From a virus, in the IMG/VR virus record IMGVR_UViG_3300034356_001231, positions 23,809-87,808 of that record: a DNA stretch of 64,000 bases, one strand, 5' to 3'. Each line of letters starts with the position of its first letter. The stretch's first letter is position 1. The notes beneath the pieces are model-generated. The model was given only the letters and a program-made list of their open reading frames with translations, was not told the origin of the DNA and ran no database searches. Shown in pieces: positions 6,849 through 14,538 of this stretch. The position numbers and the translations under genes were made by a program.

Positions 6849-7211
6849 ATGAACGAAAAGACTTATTGGGGGCATCATCTTATAATTAATGCAGGTGAAT
6901 GTAACCATCAAACAATCACAGATTACAATACGATTTATCAGTTTGCCAAACAGTTGGTAGAGCAGATTGATATGGTCGCATATGGCGAACCACAGATTGT
7001 TAAGTTTGGGCACGGAGATAAGCAAGGTTATACCTTAGTTCAGCTTATTGAAACTAGTAATATTTGTGCACATTTTGTCGACGAAACTAATGATGCCTAC
7101 ATTGATGTCTTTTCTTGTAAGCCATTTGATGAAAAGGTTGTTATCAATCTAGTTAGAACATTCTTTGAAGCAAAGAAATTCGATACGATGTTTATTGACA
7201 GACAAGCGTGA
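6849..7211 (+). CDS. S-adenosylmethionine decarboxylase-like protein
   Basis: A 120-residue protein with the bacterial SpeD layout. Counting residues, Ser70, His75 and Cys90 have exactly the spacing of the catalytic Ser63, His68 and Cys83 of the Thermotoga enzyme. SpeD cleaves itself before the serine to create a pyruvoyl group, then decarboxylates AdoMet for polyamine synthesis. Oddly, the usual Glu before the serine is Thr69 and the residue after it is Asn71 instead of His. Processing may therefore differ, or the protein may have a derived role. GGAGAAACTA precedes the ATG. Confidence 0.75.
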   Translation: MNEKTYWGHHLIINAGECNHQTITDYNTIYQFAKQLVEQIDMVAYGEPQIVKFGHGDKQGYTLVQLIETSNICAHFVDETNDAYIDVFSCKPFDEKVVINLVRTFFEAKKFDTMFIDRQA

Positions 7212-7218
7212 GGATTAT

Positions 7219-8052
7219 ATGGTCGATATGATTTGGTCTGATTTCGATCCGGAATCAGAATATTCAATTAAGCAACGTGAAGCTAAAGCAATAAATGGGC
7301 CAGATTATTGGCCAACTATGCGGGAAGTGTTCAAGCATGATTGTGCTACACTCCCGCTCAATCGTTTTAGATTGTGGGCTTCGTGTCACAATGTTCCTTT
7401 TATTACACAGTATAGAACTTCTCGTTTTGTAGGCGAAGCATTCTATCATGCTGCTCGTGATGCAGAAATCGCAGAAGCTCTTGAAGAAAATTGGATTGGC
7501 GCTCCTGAACATATTCGTCCAGCCCTTAAAGTTACCTCTGACTTCGACACTTCTATGCAGCGTATTCAAGATATAGCTCATTTGTGTATTACTGGATTTG
7601 CGAAGAAACTGAAAGACATGGAATCAATCGTTGAGATTGGTGCAGGTTATGGAGACATGTGTTCAGTTGTTCATGCTTTAGGATTCAAAGGTAAGTATAC
7701 CATTGTTGATATTCCAGAGACTCAACCTATTCAGGCGCACTATCTTGGTAAGCAAGGTATAACTCCGGAGTGGTCATTCGAAGACGATAATGTAACACAT
7801 TCTGATCTTGTTATTGCTACTTGGTCGTTGTCAGAAACACCAGTAGAATATCGTAATGTATTAATGCCAAAGATTGACAAATCTAAAAATTGGCTTATAC
7901 TAGCACAGTCAGAAGTATTTGGTTTGAAAGTTAATGACGATTACTTCAACAATTTCTTCCTAGATAAGGAAGTGGAAAAGATTCCGTTGATCAGTAATGG
8001 TCTTGACGTTTGGGATGGAGGAAATATGTATTATGTTGTACGGAGCGAATAA
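7219..8052 (+). CDS. SAM-dependent methyltransferase, putative sugar O-methyltransferase type
   Basis: A 277-residue protein. The ATG at 7219 follows a GAGGATTAT ribosome-binding site; the longer frame would overlap the previous gene deeply. The SAM-binding loop is ESIVEIGAGYGDMCSVV in the middle, followed by YTIVDIPE and a SDLVIATWSLSE segment. The overall order resembles putative sugar O-methyltransferases. It opens the run of sugar-metabolism genes, and its end overlaps the nucleotidyltransferase start by 20 bases. A substrate in heptose or glycan decoration is likely but inferred from context. Confidence 0.65.
   Translation: MVDMIWSDFDPESEYSIKQREAKAINGPDYWPTMREVFKHDCATLPLNRFRLWASCHNVPFITQYRTSRFVGEAFYHAARDAEIAEALEENWIGAPEHIRPALKVTSDFDTSMQRIQDIAHLCITGFAKKLKDMESIVEIGAGYGDMCSVVHALGFKGKYTIVDIPETQPIQAHYLGKQGITPEWSFEDDNVTHSDLVIATWSLSETPVEYRNVLMPKIDKSKNWLILAQSEVFGLKVNDDYFNNFFLDKEVEKIPLISNGLDVWDGGNMYYVVRSE
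7874..7901 (+). promoter_or_regulatory. Possible intragenic promoter (TTGACA-16-TATACT)
   Basis: TTGACA at 7874-7879 and TATACT at 7896-7901 lie 16 bp apart inside the methyltransferase gene, about 130 bp ahead of the nucleotidyltransferase start. It could give extra transcription of the sugar cassette but may be fortuitous in AT-rich coding DNA. Confidence 0.35.
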
Positions 8053-8527
8053 AACGTTTTATCCTTCCACTGCCGAACCATGTTATAATACCGCTGAAAA
8101 GTGGAAACCAAACATTGGTATTACATTCGGTGCGTTCGATCTTCTGCATGCTGGACATACAACTATGTTACAGCAGTGTAAAAATCAGTGCGATCAGCTG
8201 ATTGTCGGTCTTCAGTCTGACCCTACAATTGATCGTCCAGATACAAAGAATAAACCAATTCAATCTTTATTTGAAAGATACGCGCAGCTTGATGCATGTC
8301 GTTGGGTTGATGCCATCATTCCATATGATTCAGAAAACGATTTATTAAATATACTAAGTATTGCTGATGTAAGAAAAAGGTTTATAGGTGAAGAATACAG
8401 AGGCCAATATATTCATGGTTCTGATATTTGCGCCGCAAGAAATATAGAAATTATTTTTATTGATCGTCAACATGGATTTTCTTCTAGCGAATTGAGAAGG
8501 CGAGTTGCTAATGAGTCACACAGATAA
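8033..8527 (+). CDS. HxGH-type cytidylyl/adenylyltransferase (sugar-nucleotide synthesis)
   Basis: A 164-residue protein starting at ATG 8033, with GGAGG at 8017-8021. It has the signature FGAFDLLHAGH (His39, His42) and, near the C-terminus, the substrate-closing FSSSELRRRV. It matches the RfaE C-domain/TagD superfamily, which transfers AMP or CMP to a sugar- or polyol-phosphate. Among its neighbours the natural substrate is heptose-1-phosphate, giving ADP- or CDP-heptose (inferred). The stop lies inside the next gene, showing tight coupling. Confidence 0.8.
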   Translation: MLYGANKTFYPSTAEPCYNTAEKWKPNIGITFGAFDLLHAGHTTMLQQCKNQCDQLIVGLQSDPTIDRPDTKNKPIQSLFERYAQLDACRWVDAIIPYDSENDLLNILSIADVRKRFIGEEYRGQYIHGSDICAARNIEIIFIDRQHGFSSSELRRRVANESHR

Positions 8528-9095
8528 TTATTTTAATGAAGTTGTTACAATTGCTCAAACTATCGATACAGTCAAGATTGACATATTGGCACAGAAACTT
8601 CGCGATGTTCGTGAAAATAATGGCCGTGTATTTGTTCTTGGCGTTGGTGGTAGTGCTGGTAACGCTTCCCATATGGTCAACGATCTTAGAAAGCTATGTG
8701 GTATCCAGGCATATTGTCCTACCGACAACGTTCCGGAACTCACAGCACGAACTAATGATGAAGGATTCGACACAGTCTTCGAAGAGTATCTAAAGGTAAG
8801 TAGACTTAGTCCTTTTGATGCTATCTTTATTTTATCAGTTGGTGGTGGCAACAAAGAAAAGAACGTATCAGTTGGTCTAATCAATGCTATTGATCTTGCT
8901 GATGCTATTGGCGCTAACATTTTTGGTATAGTTGGCAAGAATGATGGCTATACTTATAAAATGGGCGATTGTGTTGTATGTGTACCTGCTGTTGATAATA
9001 CACGTGTAACTCCTCACTCAGAAGCATTCCAGGGCGTAGTCTGGCATTGCTTAGTTTCTAATCCAATCTTACAGAAGAATGCAACAAAATGGTAA
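8511..9095 (+). CDS. gmhA: SIS-domain sedoheptulose-7-phosphate isomerase (GmhA-like)
   Basis: A 194-residue protein, close to the family length. The ATG at 8511 overlaps the previous gene. It shows VFVLGVGGSAGNASHMVNDL (phosphate loop), LTARTNDEGFDTVFEEYL and the C-terminal EAFQGVVWHCL, all typical of phosphoheptose isomerases. GmhA converts sedoheptulose-7-phosphate to D-glycero-D-manno-heptose-7-phosphate in the cytoplasm, the first step of heptose-nucleotide synthesis. The transaldolase at 9628 could supply its substrate. The family call is strong; exact sugar specificity is inferred. Confidence 0.85.
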   Translation: MSHTDNYFNEVVTIAQTIDTVKIDILAQKLRDVRENNGRVFVLGVGGSAGNASHMVNDLRKLCGIQAYCPTDNVPELTARTNDEGFDTVFEEYLKVSRLSPFDAIFILSVGGGNKEKNVSVGLINAIDLADAIGANIFGIVGKNDGYTYKMGDCVVCVPAVDNTRVTPHSEAFQGVVWHCLVSNPILQKNATKW

Positions 9096-9631
9096 AAGCG
9101 ATATTTCTAGATCGTGATGGCACGATCAATGAACTTGTTCATGGCAGAGAAAACCCAAAGCACGTTTGCCCTTGGTATTTTGCAGAGTTCAATTATATTG
9201 ACGGTATAGAAGAAGCGATTAAAGGGTTTAGAGCTCTTGGCTTTTCTCTTCATGTTGTAACCAATCAGCCGGATGTTGATGATGGTTATACTACTGAAGA
9301 TACTATGAACGCTATTCATAATTGTATCAAAGCAGATTTAAAAGTGGATACAATTCAGGCAGCAAGAACACGTGGCACTGAAGAGTATAAACCTAATCCT
9401 GGTATGCTTAATAATATCATTAAAGAGTGGCATGTTTCAAAGGAACGTAGCTGGATGATTGGCGATACTTGGCGAGACGTAGTAGCAGGTAATAGGGCTG
9501 GCGTTAAGACTATATACCTTGGTGATATATATTCTGCTCCTGAAGAATGGTTGCATATTAAGCCAGACTTCTATGCTAAGAATCTTCTAGAAGCAGTTAA
9601 CATTATTCAACAGAATGTAGGTGGACAATGA
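9089..9631 (+). CDS. gmhB: HAD-family heptose bisphosphate phosphatase (GmhB-like)
   Basis: A 180-residue protein overlapping the isomerase end by 7 bases. It begins with the HAD motif I FLDRDGTI (Asp8, Asp10), followed by VTNQPDV (motif II), YKPNPGM (motif III Lys) and MIGDTWRDVVAGNRAG (motif IV). This is the histidinol-phosphatase/GmhB subgroup. The zinc-binding cysteine loop of E. coli GmhB is not seen, so the enzyme is a variant. It would remove the 7-phosphate from heptose-1,7-bisphosphate, downstream of the GHMP kinase at 11377. Confidence 0.8.
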   Translation: MVKAIFLDRDGTINELVHGRENPKHVCPWYFAEFNYIDGIEEAIKGFRALGFSLHVVTNQPDVDDGYTTEDTMNAIHNCIKADLKVDTIQAARTRGTEEYKPNPGMLNNIIKEWHVSKERSWMIGDTWRDVVAGNRAGVKTIYLGDIYSAPEEWLHIKPDFYAKNLLEAVNIIQQNVGGQ

Positions 9632-10368
9632 TTGAGATTTATGCTGATGGCGCAGACTTTGATGGTATTCTAAAGGCTGCTGAGAATCCAAGGGTTACAG
9701 GATTCACTACTAATCCAACGCTAATGAAGCAAGCTGGCGTTACTGATTATGAGAATTTTGCTAAAGATATTATTAAAGAATTATCAGTTCGTCGTCCAGG
9801 AACTAATATCTCTCTAGAAGTATTTGCTGATGATGTAAATGGAATGTATGATCAGGCAAAGAAGATTGCTTCATGGGGCGAAGAATATGGATACGATGTG
9901 TTTGTTAAAATCCCTGTTACAAACACAAAGGGTGAAAATAATTATGGTTTGATTCGTTTGCTAAACAGTGAAGGTGTAAAGGTAAATGTTACAGCTGTCT
10001 TTACTGTCAATCAGACACGTAACATTCTAGATAATATTACTAATCCAGATGTACCCGTTATCATTTCTATTTTCTCTGGACGTATCGCTGATACACTTCG
10101 CGATCCAGTTTTGTGGACAAAACATTGTGTTGGCGAAGCTATGGACAAGCCAGAAGAATTTGATAAGATTAAGTTCCTTTGGGCTTCGTGTCGCGAACAG
10201 TATCATCTTGTGATGGCTGAACAAGCAGGTTGTAATATTATTACTATGCTTCACGATCAGATCAAGAAGCTAAGTCTAGCTAATAAAGATCTAGATGTAT
10301 TCTCTAAAGAAACTGTTCAAATGTTTTATAATGATGCTGTTGCATCCGGATATAGGATTGAAGTATAA
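9628..10368 (+). CDS. Transaldolase / fructose-6-phosphate aldolase family
   Basis: A 246-residue protein starting with an ATGA overlap. The TalC-like pattern is clear: EIYADGADFDGI, GFTTNPTLMKQ and VFVKIPVT with the Schiff-base lysine Lys94. The C-terminal part carries ITMLHDQIKKL. Transaldolase moves a dihydroxyacetone unit from fructose-6-phosphate to erythrose-4-phosphate, forming sedoheptulose-7-phosphate, the exact GmhA substrate. Cyanophages use a similar enzyme to redirect carbon. Here its position between heptose genes suggests it feeds that pathway (inference). Confidence 0.85.
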   Translation: MIEIYADGADFDGILKAAENPRVTGFTTNPTLMKQAGVTDYENFAKDIIKELSVRRPGTNISLEVFADDVNGMYDQAKKIASWGEEYGYDVFVKIPVTNTKGENNYGLIRLLNSEGVKVNVTAVFTVNQTRNILDNITNPDVPVIISIFSGRIADTLRDPVLWTKHCVGEAMDKPEEFDKIKFLWASCREQYHLVMAEQAGCNIITMLHDQIKKLSLANKDLDVFSKETVQMFYNDAVASGYRIEV

Positions 10369-11372
10369 TGAAGGGATTTGAAGAAAACGAAATTTCAGCT
10401 AAAGCTCAAGGCGGTACAGAAATTGCTAAACGTAAGTTGGCATCAATTATTGACGAAAAGCTGCTTGATAATTTCCAGATTGTTTGTTCACGTCCGAGAG
10501 AATTAGACGAATCTAAGATTCGAATTTTTTGGTGTCATGATATGCCAGAAGATCCAGAGTCTGCTAAGTTCAGAGATACAGAATGGCGTGACAAGTTTCA
10601 CAAATTTGTATTCATTTCTAACTGGCAGTTTCAGCGCTACCAGGGAATGCACGGCATTCCCATGGACAGTAAGTGTATTATTCTAGAGTCTGGTATTGAA
10701 CCAGCACCAGAGTCATGCCTAGAAAAGTCATATGATGATAAGATTAGATTGGTTTATACATCTACACCACAACGTGGTCTAGAGATTCTTGTTCCTGTAT
10801 TTGAATTTCTAAATCAAACACAGGATGACATTCATCTAGATGTATTCTCTTCTTTTAAGATTTATGGATGGGACGAATACGATAAACAGTTCGAACCATT
10901 ATACGAACAGGTTCGTAATAATCCAAACATGACTTATCATGGATTTGTTCCTAACGCAGAACTAAAAGAATATCTAAACAAGTCTCATATATTTGCTTAT
11001 CCTTCTATTTGGCCAGAGACTAGCTGTCGTGCTATGCTAGAAGCAATGTCAGCAGGACTTGTTTGTGTTCATCCAAATCTTGGCGCTCTACCAGAAACTT
11101 CTGGTGCATTGAATGTTATGTACCAAATTGATATGGACAAAAATATGCACGGTAGTATTTTTGCCGGTAATCTCAATGCAGCTATAGAGTTAGTTCGGCA
11201 GAAAAATCAAGACAATATGATTAGATTCAATAAAACATATGTTGATTCTAGATATAATATTGATTTCATCAAAAGCAAATGGGAATTTATGTTAAAAGAT
11301 CTTGTCAAGAGATATCCTGATGAAGATTCAAGAAAGTTTCCTGAAGCTATGTTTACTTATAAGACGAGCTAA
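10368..11372 (+). CDS. GT-B glycosyltransferase (GT4-like)
   Basis: A 334-residue protein; TAATG overlap with the transaldolase. The N-terminus has the GGTE element of GT4-like enzymes. The second domain holds RLVYTSTPQRGLE, YHGFVPNAELKEYLNKSHIFAYPSIWPETSCRAMLEAMSAG and GALPET, where the E-x(7)-E sugar-nucleotide site sits. It transfers a nucleotide-activated sugar. Being embedded among the heptose genes, it probably uses the NDP-heptose made here. The acceptor could be phage DNA, a virion protein or the host surface; the sequence does not decide. Confidence 0.8.
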   Translation: MKGFEENEISAKAQGGTEIAKRKLASIIDEKLLDNFQIVCSRPRELDESKIRIFWCHDMPEDPESAKFRDTEWRDKFHKFVFISNWQFQRYQGMHGIPMDSKCIILESGIEPAPESCLEKSYDDKIRLVYTSTPQRGLEILVPVFEFLNQTQDDIHLDVFSSFKIYGWDEYDKQFEPLYEQVRNNPNMTYHGFVPNAELKEYLNKSHIFAYPSIWPETSCRAMLEAMSAGLVCVHPNLGALPETSGALNVMYQIDMDKNMHGSIFAGNLNAAIELVRQKNQDNMIRFNKTYVDSRYNIDFIKSKWEFMLKDLVKRYPDEDSRKFPEAMFTYKTS

Positions 11373-11376
11373 CAAA

Positions 11377-12366
11377 ATGATCTTAACAAAGACTCCTCTA
11401 CGTGTATCCTTCTTTAGTGGAGGAAGTGATATGCCATCCTTCTACGAGCAGGAGGATGGCGCTGCTCTTTCTGTTACTATTGACAAATTCATTTATGTCT
11501 TTGCTCACAAAGTCCCACATATGGGTGTACGTTGTATGTATGATGACGTTGAAGAGCAACATGATATTGAACAAATGCAGCATGCTATTACTCGTGAGAC
11601 ACTCAAGTATTATAATGTCACAAAGGAACTAACAGTTGCATCCATTTCAGATATTGTCACTAAGGGTTCTGGGCTCGGTTCTTCTTCTGCTTTTACTGTG
11701 GGTTTGGTAAAGGCTCTTTCTTGCACCAAATATGATAATAGCACACGTAAGTACGTTGCTGACATTGCATGTCAGATAGAAATGGATAAGTGCGGCTATC
11801 CTGTTGGTAAGCAAGATCAGTATGCTGCTGCATTTGGTGGAATGAATCTATTTCGTTTCAGAAAAAATGGTGAAGTAGAAGTAGAAGAACTACGTTTAAC
11901 TAATCCTAATGTCGAGGCTCTCGAGAAAAATCTAATGCTTGTTTACTCTGGTAGAAGTAGAAATGCTAATAACATTCTACAAAAGCAGCAAAAAGCAATG
12001 ATGGATAATGATAAATTTAACAAGGTCAAACGCTCTAAAGATAAAGCGTTCGAAGGTATGGATCTAATCCTCAAAGGAAAGATCGATGACTTCGGTAGAC
12101 TACTACACGAATCTTGGTTAGATAAAAAAGGTGTTTGCGAAGAGATCACCCAAGATTATTTCGATAATGTTTATCAAACAGCGATCGAAGCCGGAGCTCT
12201 TGGTGGTAAACTACTGGGTGCTGGTGGTGGAGGATTTTTTATTTTCTACGTGCCAGAAAAATATAGAACATCTGTAGAGGGCGCTATCTCTAATTTTCAT
12301 AAAGAATGCAAAATCTATGATTTCGAATTTTATGGATCCGGTTCTCATATGGTCTACCAGAACTAA
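11377..12366 (+). CDS. hddA: GHMP kinase, heptose-7-phosphate kinase (HddA-like)
   Basis: A 329-residue protein. The ATG at 11377 is chosen because the conserved N-terminus (KTPLRVSFFSGGSDMPSFY) follows directly; a longer frame would overlap the glycosyltransferase. GSGLGSSSA at about residues 97-105 is the GHMP ATP loop, and KLLGAGGGGFFIF is motif 3. The N-terminal pattern is that of D-glycero-alpha-D-manno-heptose-7-phosphate kinases. It would phosphorylate C1 before GmhB removes the 7-phosphate. It closes the cassette, and a new promoter follows. Confidence 0.85.
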   Translation: MILTKTPLRVSFFSGGSDMPSFYEQEDGAALSVTIDKFIYVFAHKVPHMGVRCMYDDVEEQHDIEQMQHAITRETLKYYNVTKELTVASISDIVTKGSGLGSSSAFTVGLVKALSCTKYDNSTRKYVADIACQIEMDKCGYPVGKQDQYAAAFGGMNLFRFRKNGEVEVEELRLTNPNVEALEKNLMLVYSGRSRNANNILQKQQKAMMDNDKFNKVKRSKDKAFEGMDLILKGKIDDFGRLLHESWLDKKGVCEEITQDYFDNVYQTAIEAGALGGKLLGAGGGGFFIFYVPEKYRTSVEGAISNFHKECKIYDFEFYGSGSHMVYQN

Positions 12367-12372
12367 ATACTA

Positions 12373-12401
12373 TTGACTTTTTATATTTTATAAGGTATAA
12401 T
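12373..12401 (+). promoter_or_regulatory. Sigma70-type promoter, leaderless geometry
   Basis: TTGACT (12373-12378), 17 bp, TATAAT (12396-12401). The ATG at 12408 starts on the seventh base after the -10 box, where transcription should begin, so the mRNA is predicted to have no 5' leader. Confidence 0.8.
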
Positions 12402-12407
12402 GTAACT

Positions 12408-12797
12408 ATGAATTCGAATAATGTAGTGAGCTTTCCAAAAGGTAAGACTGTTAGTCGGGATATCACTCTAGAAGATATCCAGCAAAATATGGATATGATG
12501 AGGCATTATCATATCCAAGAAACAATCCAAAACTTAGTACCTATGATTTTCAATCAATTAGATATAGCTGGTTTTGGATTGATTGAAGATGATGTAGACG
12601 TAGATATAAAGGATGGCGCTCTTATAGTCGAAGCATTACGTTCATTAATGCTAAAACACTATGATATGCACCATCCTTTTCAGCAAGTATCAGATGCAAT
12701 CTTTGTACCTCATCCTAAAGAAGAAGGTGCGTTTAAGATTGTAGATAAGATAGAACTAGAACTACTACCAATTAGCGAAACTGAAGAAACCGAATAG
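12408..12797 (+). CDS. T4-like protein of unknown function
   Basis: A 129-residue acidic protein. It begins MNSNNVVSFPKGK and has a helical middle (EDIQQNMDMMRHYHIQETI) and an acidic end. No catalytic motif is seen. The only weak Shine-Dalgarno-like bases (AAGG at 12392) lie inside the promoter spacer and would not be transcribed from it, so translation probably starts on a leaderless transcript. It heads an operon with RNase H, PhoH and the RecB-like exonuclease, suggesting a replication-linked role (inference). Confidence 0.7.
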   Translation: MNSNNVVSFPKGKTVSRDITLEDIQQNMDMMRHYHIQETIQNLVPMIFNQLDIAGFGLIEDDVDVDIKDGALIVEALRSLMLKHYDMHHPFQQVSDAIFVPHPKEEGAFKIVDKIELELLPISETEETE

Positions 12798-12804
12798 GTG
12801 AATT

Positions 12805-13662
12805 GTGATTATCGTTGACTTGAATCAGGTGATGTTGTCAAATTTGTTGATGCAACTTGGCAACCATACCAACGCACAGCTTGAAGAAAATATGGTTCGC
12901 CATATGATCCTAAACTCTTTACGATCATACAAAGTAAAATTTGGCGATGAGTATGGTGAAATGGTTATTGCTTGTGACAACACTAACTATTGGCGTAAGC
13001 AAATCTTTCCTTATTATAAGGCTAATCGTAAGAAGAATATTGAATCTTCCGAACTTGATTGGAAGGCTCTGTTCGAATGCCTTAATAAGATTCGTGCAGA
13101 ACTAAAAGAGTATTTTCCCTATAGAGTAATTGATGTTGAGTCAGCAGAAGCTGATGACATTATTTCCACACTTGTTTCTAAGTTCGGCTCAGAACTAAAT
13201 ACTGGTGAAAAAATTCTAATTCTTTCAGGCGATAAAGACTTCATTCAATTGCACGTATATCCTAACGTAAAACAGTATGATCCTACTCGTAAGAAGTGGG
13301 TTTCTCATGAGGATCCAGAGAGATATCTTCATGAACATATTCTAAAGGGAGATGCCGGAGATGGTGTACCTAATGTGCTTTCTCCTGATAATGTTTTTGT
13401 TGTGGGTGATCGACAAAGACCCCTGACAGCAAAAAAGATGGAAAAGATCATGGGCACTGATCTTGAAGATATGGACACAGTTACCGCCCGTAACTATTCT
13501 CGTAATGTGAGATTGATCGATCTCAGTTTTACTCCAGATCATATCCGCCAAAAGGTTATGGAACAATATGAAGCGCAAGCAAATCGTGATCGTAGCAAAC
13601 TACTAAATTATTTTATAGCAAACAAACTCAAAAACCTTACTGAACATTTGAGTGAATTTTAG
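12805..13662 (+). CDS. rnh: RNase H / 5'-3' exonuclease (T4 Rnh, FEN family)
   Basis: A 285-residue protein starting at GTG 12805, similar in length to T4 RNase H (305). It begins with the metal-binding MIIVDLNQVM. CDNTNYWRKQIFPYYKANRKK is the helical arch region. ESAEADDIISTLV and LSGDKDFIQL supply the acidic cluster, and GDAGDGVPNV is the helix-hairpin element. It removes RNA primers and flaps from lagging strands. The lysine-rich C-terminus may contact the single-strand binding protein or clamp. The family call is strong. Confidence 0.9.
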   Translation: MIIVDLNQVMLSNLLMQLGNHTNAQLEENMVRHMILNSLRSYKVKFGDEYGEMVIACDNTNYWRKQIFPYYKANRKKNIESSELDWKALFECLNKIRAELKEYFPYRVIDVESAEADDIISTLVSKFGSELNTGEKILILSGDKDFIQLHVYPNVKQYDPTRKKWVSHEDPERYLHEHILKGDAGDGVPNVLSPDNVFVVGDRQRPLTAKKMEKIMGTDLEDMDTVTARNYSRNVRLIDLSFTPDHIRQKVMEQYEAQANRDRSKLLNYFIANKLKNLTEHLSEF

Positions 13663-13671
13663 GAGATAATA

Positions 13672-14091
13672 ATGGCTGTCCTTGGGATGTATGAATTTTT
13701 ACACAAGGTTTCTAAACTAAAAAAGACGCAGGAAAAAGTTGATAATCTGAAGGGTAATGATACTATGGCTTTGCGGATTGTTCTGCAGGCTGTGTTCGAT
13801 CCAAATGTCAAGTTCCTCTTACCAGAAGGCGAACCACCTTATAGGCCAAATGAAATCGTAGATCAGCAGCATGTGTTCCACAGAGAAGCTGATAAAATTA
13901 GATATTTCGTCGAAGGATTCTATCCCAATCTCAATCAAATGAAACGTGAAGCAATGTTCGTAGAGTTTCTAGAGAGACTAGATCCCGACGATGCGAAACT
14001 TGTCCTAGCAATGAAGGATAAGAAGATGCCATTTCCCGGCATCACTGTTCAACACGTCAAAGAAGCACTACCAGGGTTAATCGCAGAATGA
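13672..14091 (+). CDS. Conserved T4-like protein (DUF6433-like)
   Basis: A 139-residue protein with GGAGATAAT ahead of the ATG. The N-terminus (MAVLGMYEFLHKVSKLKKTQEKV), the ALRIVLQAVFDPNVKFLLPEG stretch and the C-terminal VQHVKEALPGL follow the layout of a family common in T4-like phages of environmental bacteria. Its function is not established. No catalytic residues stand out. It lies between RNase H and a small basic protein, with an ATGA overlap to the latter. Confidence 0.65.
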   Translation: MAVLGMYEFLHKVSKLKKTQEKVDNLKGNDTMALRIVLQAVFDPNVKFLLPEGEPPYRPNEIVDQQHVFHREADKIRYFVEGFYPNLNQMKREAMFVEFLERLDPDDAKLVLAMKDKKMPFPGITVQHVKEALPGLIAE

Positions 14092-14288
14092 GCAAGTCAG
14101 CACTAAAGAAGTTTAAGAAGAACGATTATTCAGATCACGAAGAATTTCACGACGATCCTCGTGAACGTGAGAACAAACGTAAGGCCAAACGAGTTGAACG
14201 TGCCTTACGTACAAAAGATATCTCTGCTCTAATCGAAGACGATGAAGATTTTATTGACGATATCTCTCAAGATATTTGGAGAGATTGA
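14088..14288 (+). CDS. Small charged protein, unknown function
   Basis: A 66-residue protein that overlaps its neighbours by 4 bases and 1 base. The N-terminal two thirds is basic and helical (KSALKKFKKN, ENKRKAKRVERALR) and the end is acidic (EDDEDFIDDISQDIWRD). It could be a nucleic-acid or protein-binding adaptor. No family is recognised beyond its usual position next to DUF6433-like genes in T4-like phages. Confidence 0.65.
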   Translation: MSKSALKKFKKNDYSDHEEFHDDPRERENKRKAKRVERALRTKDISALIEDDEDFIDDISQDIWRD

Positions 14289-14530
14289 TGCCAACGTATA
14301 AGTTTTTAAATAATGAAACTGGCGAAGAGTATGAAAACTTTATGTCGATATCGGAACTTGATGCATACTTGCAAGAAAATCCACATATCACTCAACTCGT
14401 AAATGGCGCTCCTATGATCCATTCTGGCAGAGGCATGGGCAAACCTGATCAGGGTTTCCGTGATCTGCTTAAACATATGAAGAAGGGAAATAATAAAGGT
14501 ATTACGAGGAGCACTATCAACACATTCTAA
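14288..14530 (+). CDS. FmdB-head-like small protein
   Basis: An 80-residue protein. The ATG at 14288 overlaps the previous stop and gives the typical start MPTYKFLNNETGEEYENFMSI. This resembles the beginning of FmdB-type zinc-ribbon proteins, but the cysteines are absent. The C-terminus is Gly- and Lys-rich (GRGMGKPDQGFRDLLKHMKKG). Unknown function; it probably binds another protein or nucleic acid. It is followed nine bases later by PhoH. Confidence 0.6.
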   Translation: MPTYKFLNNETGEEYENFMSISELDAYLQENPHITQLVNGAPMIHSGRGMGKPDQGFRDLLKHMKKGNNKGITRSTINTF

Positions 14531-14538
14531 GGGGTAAA

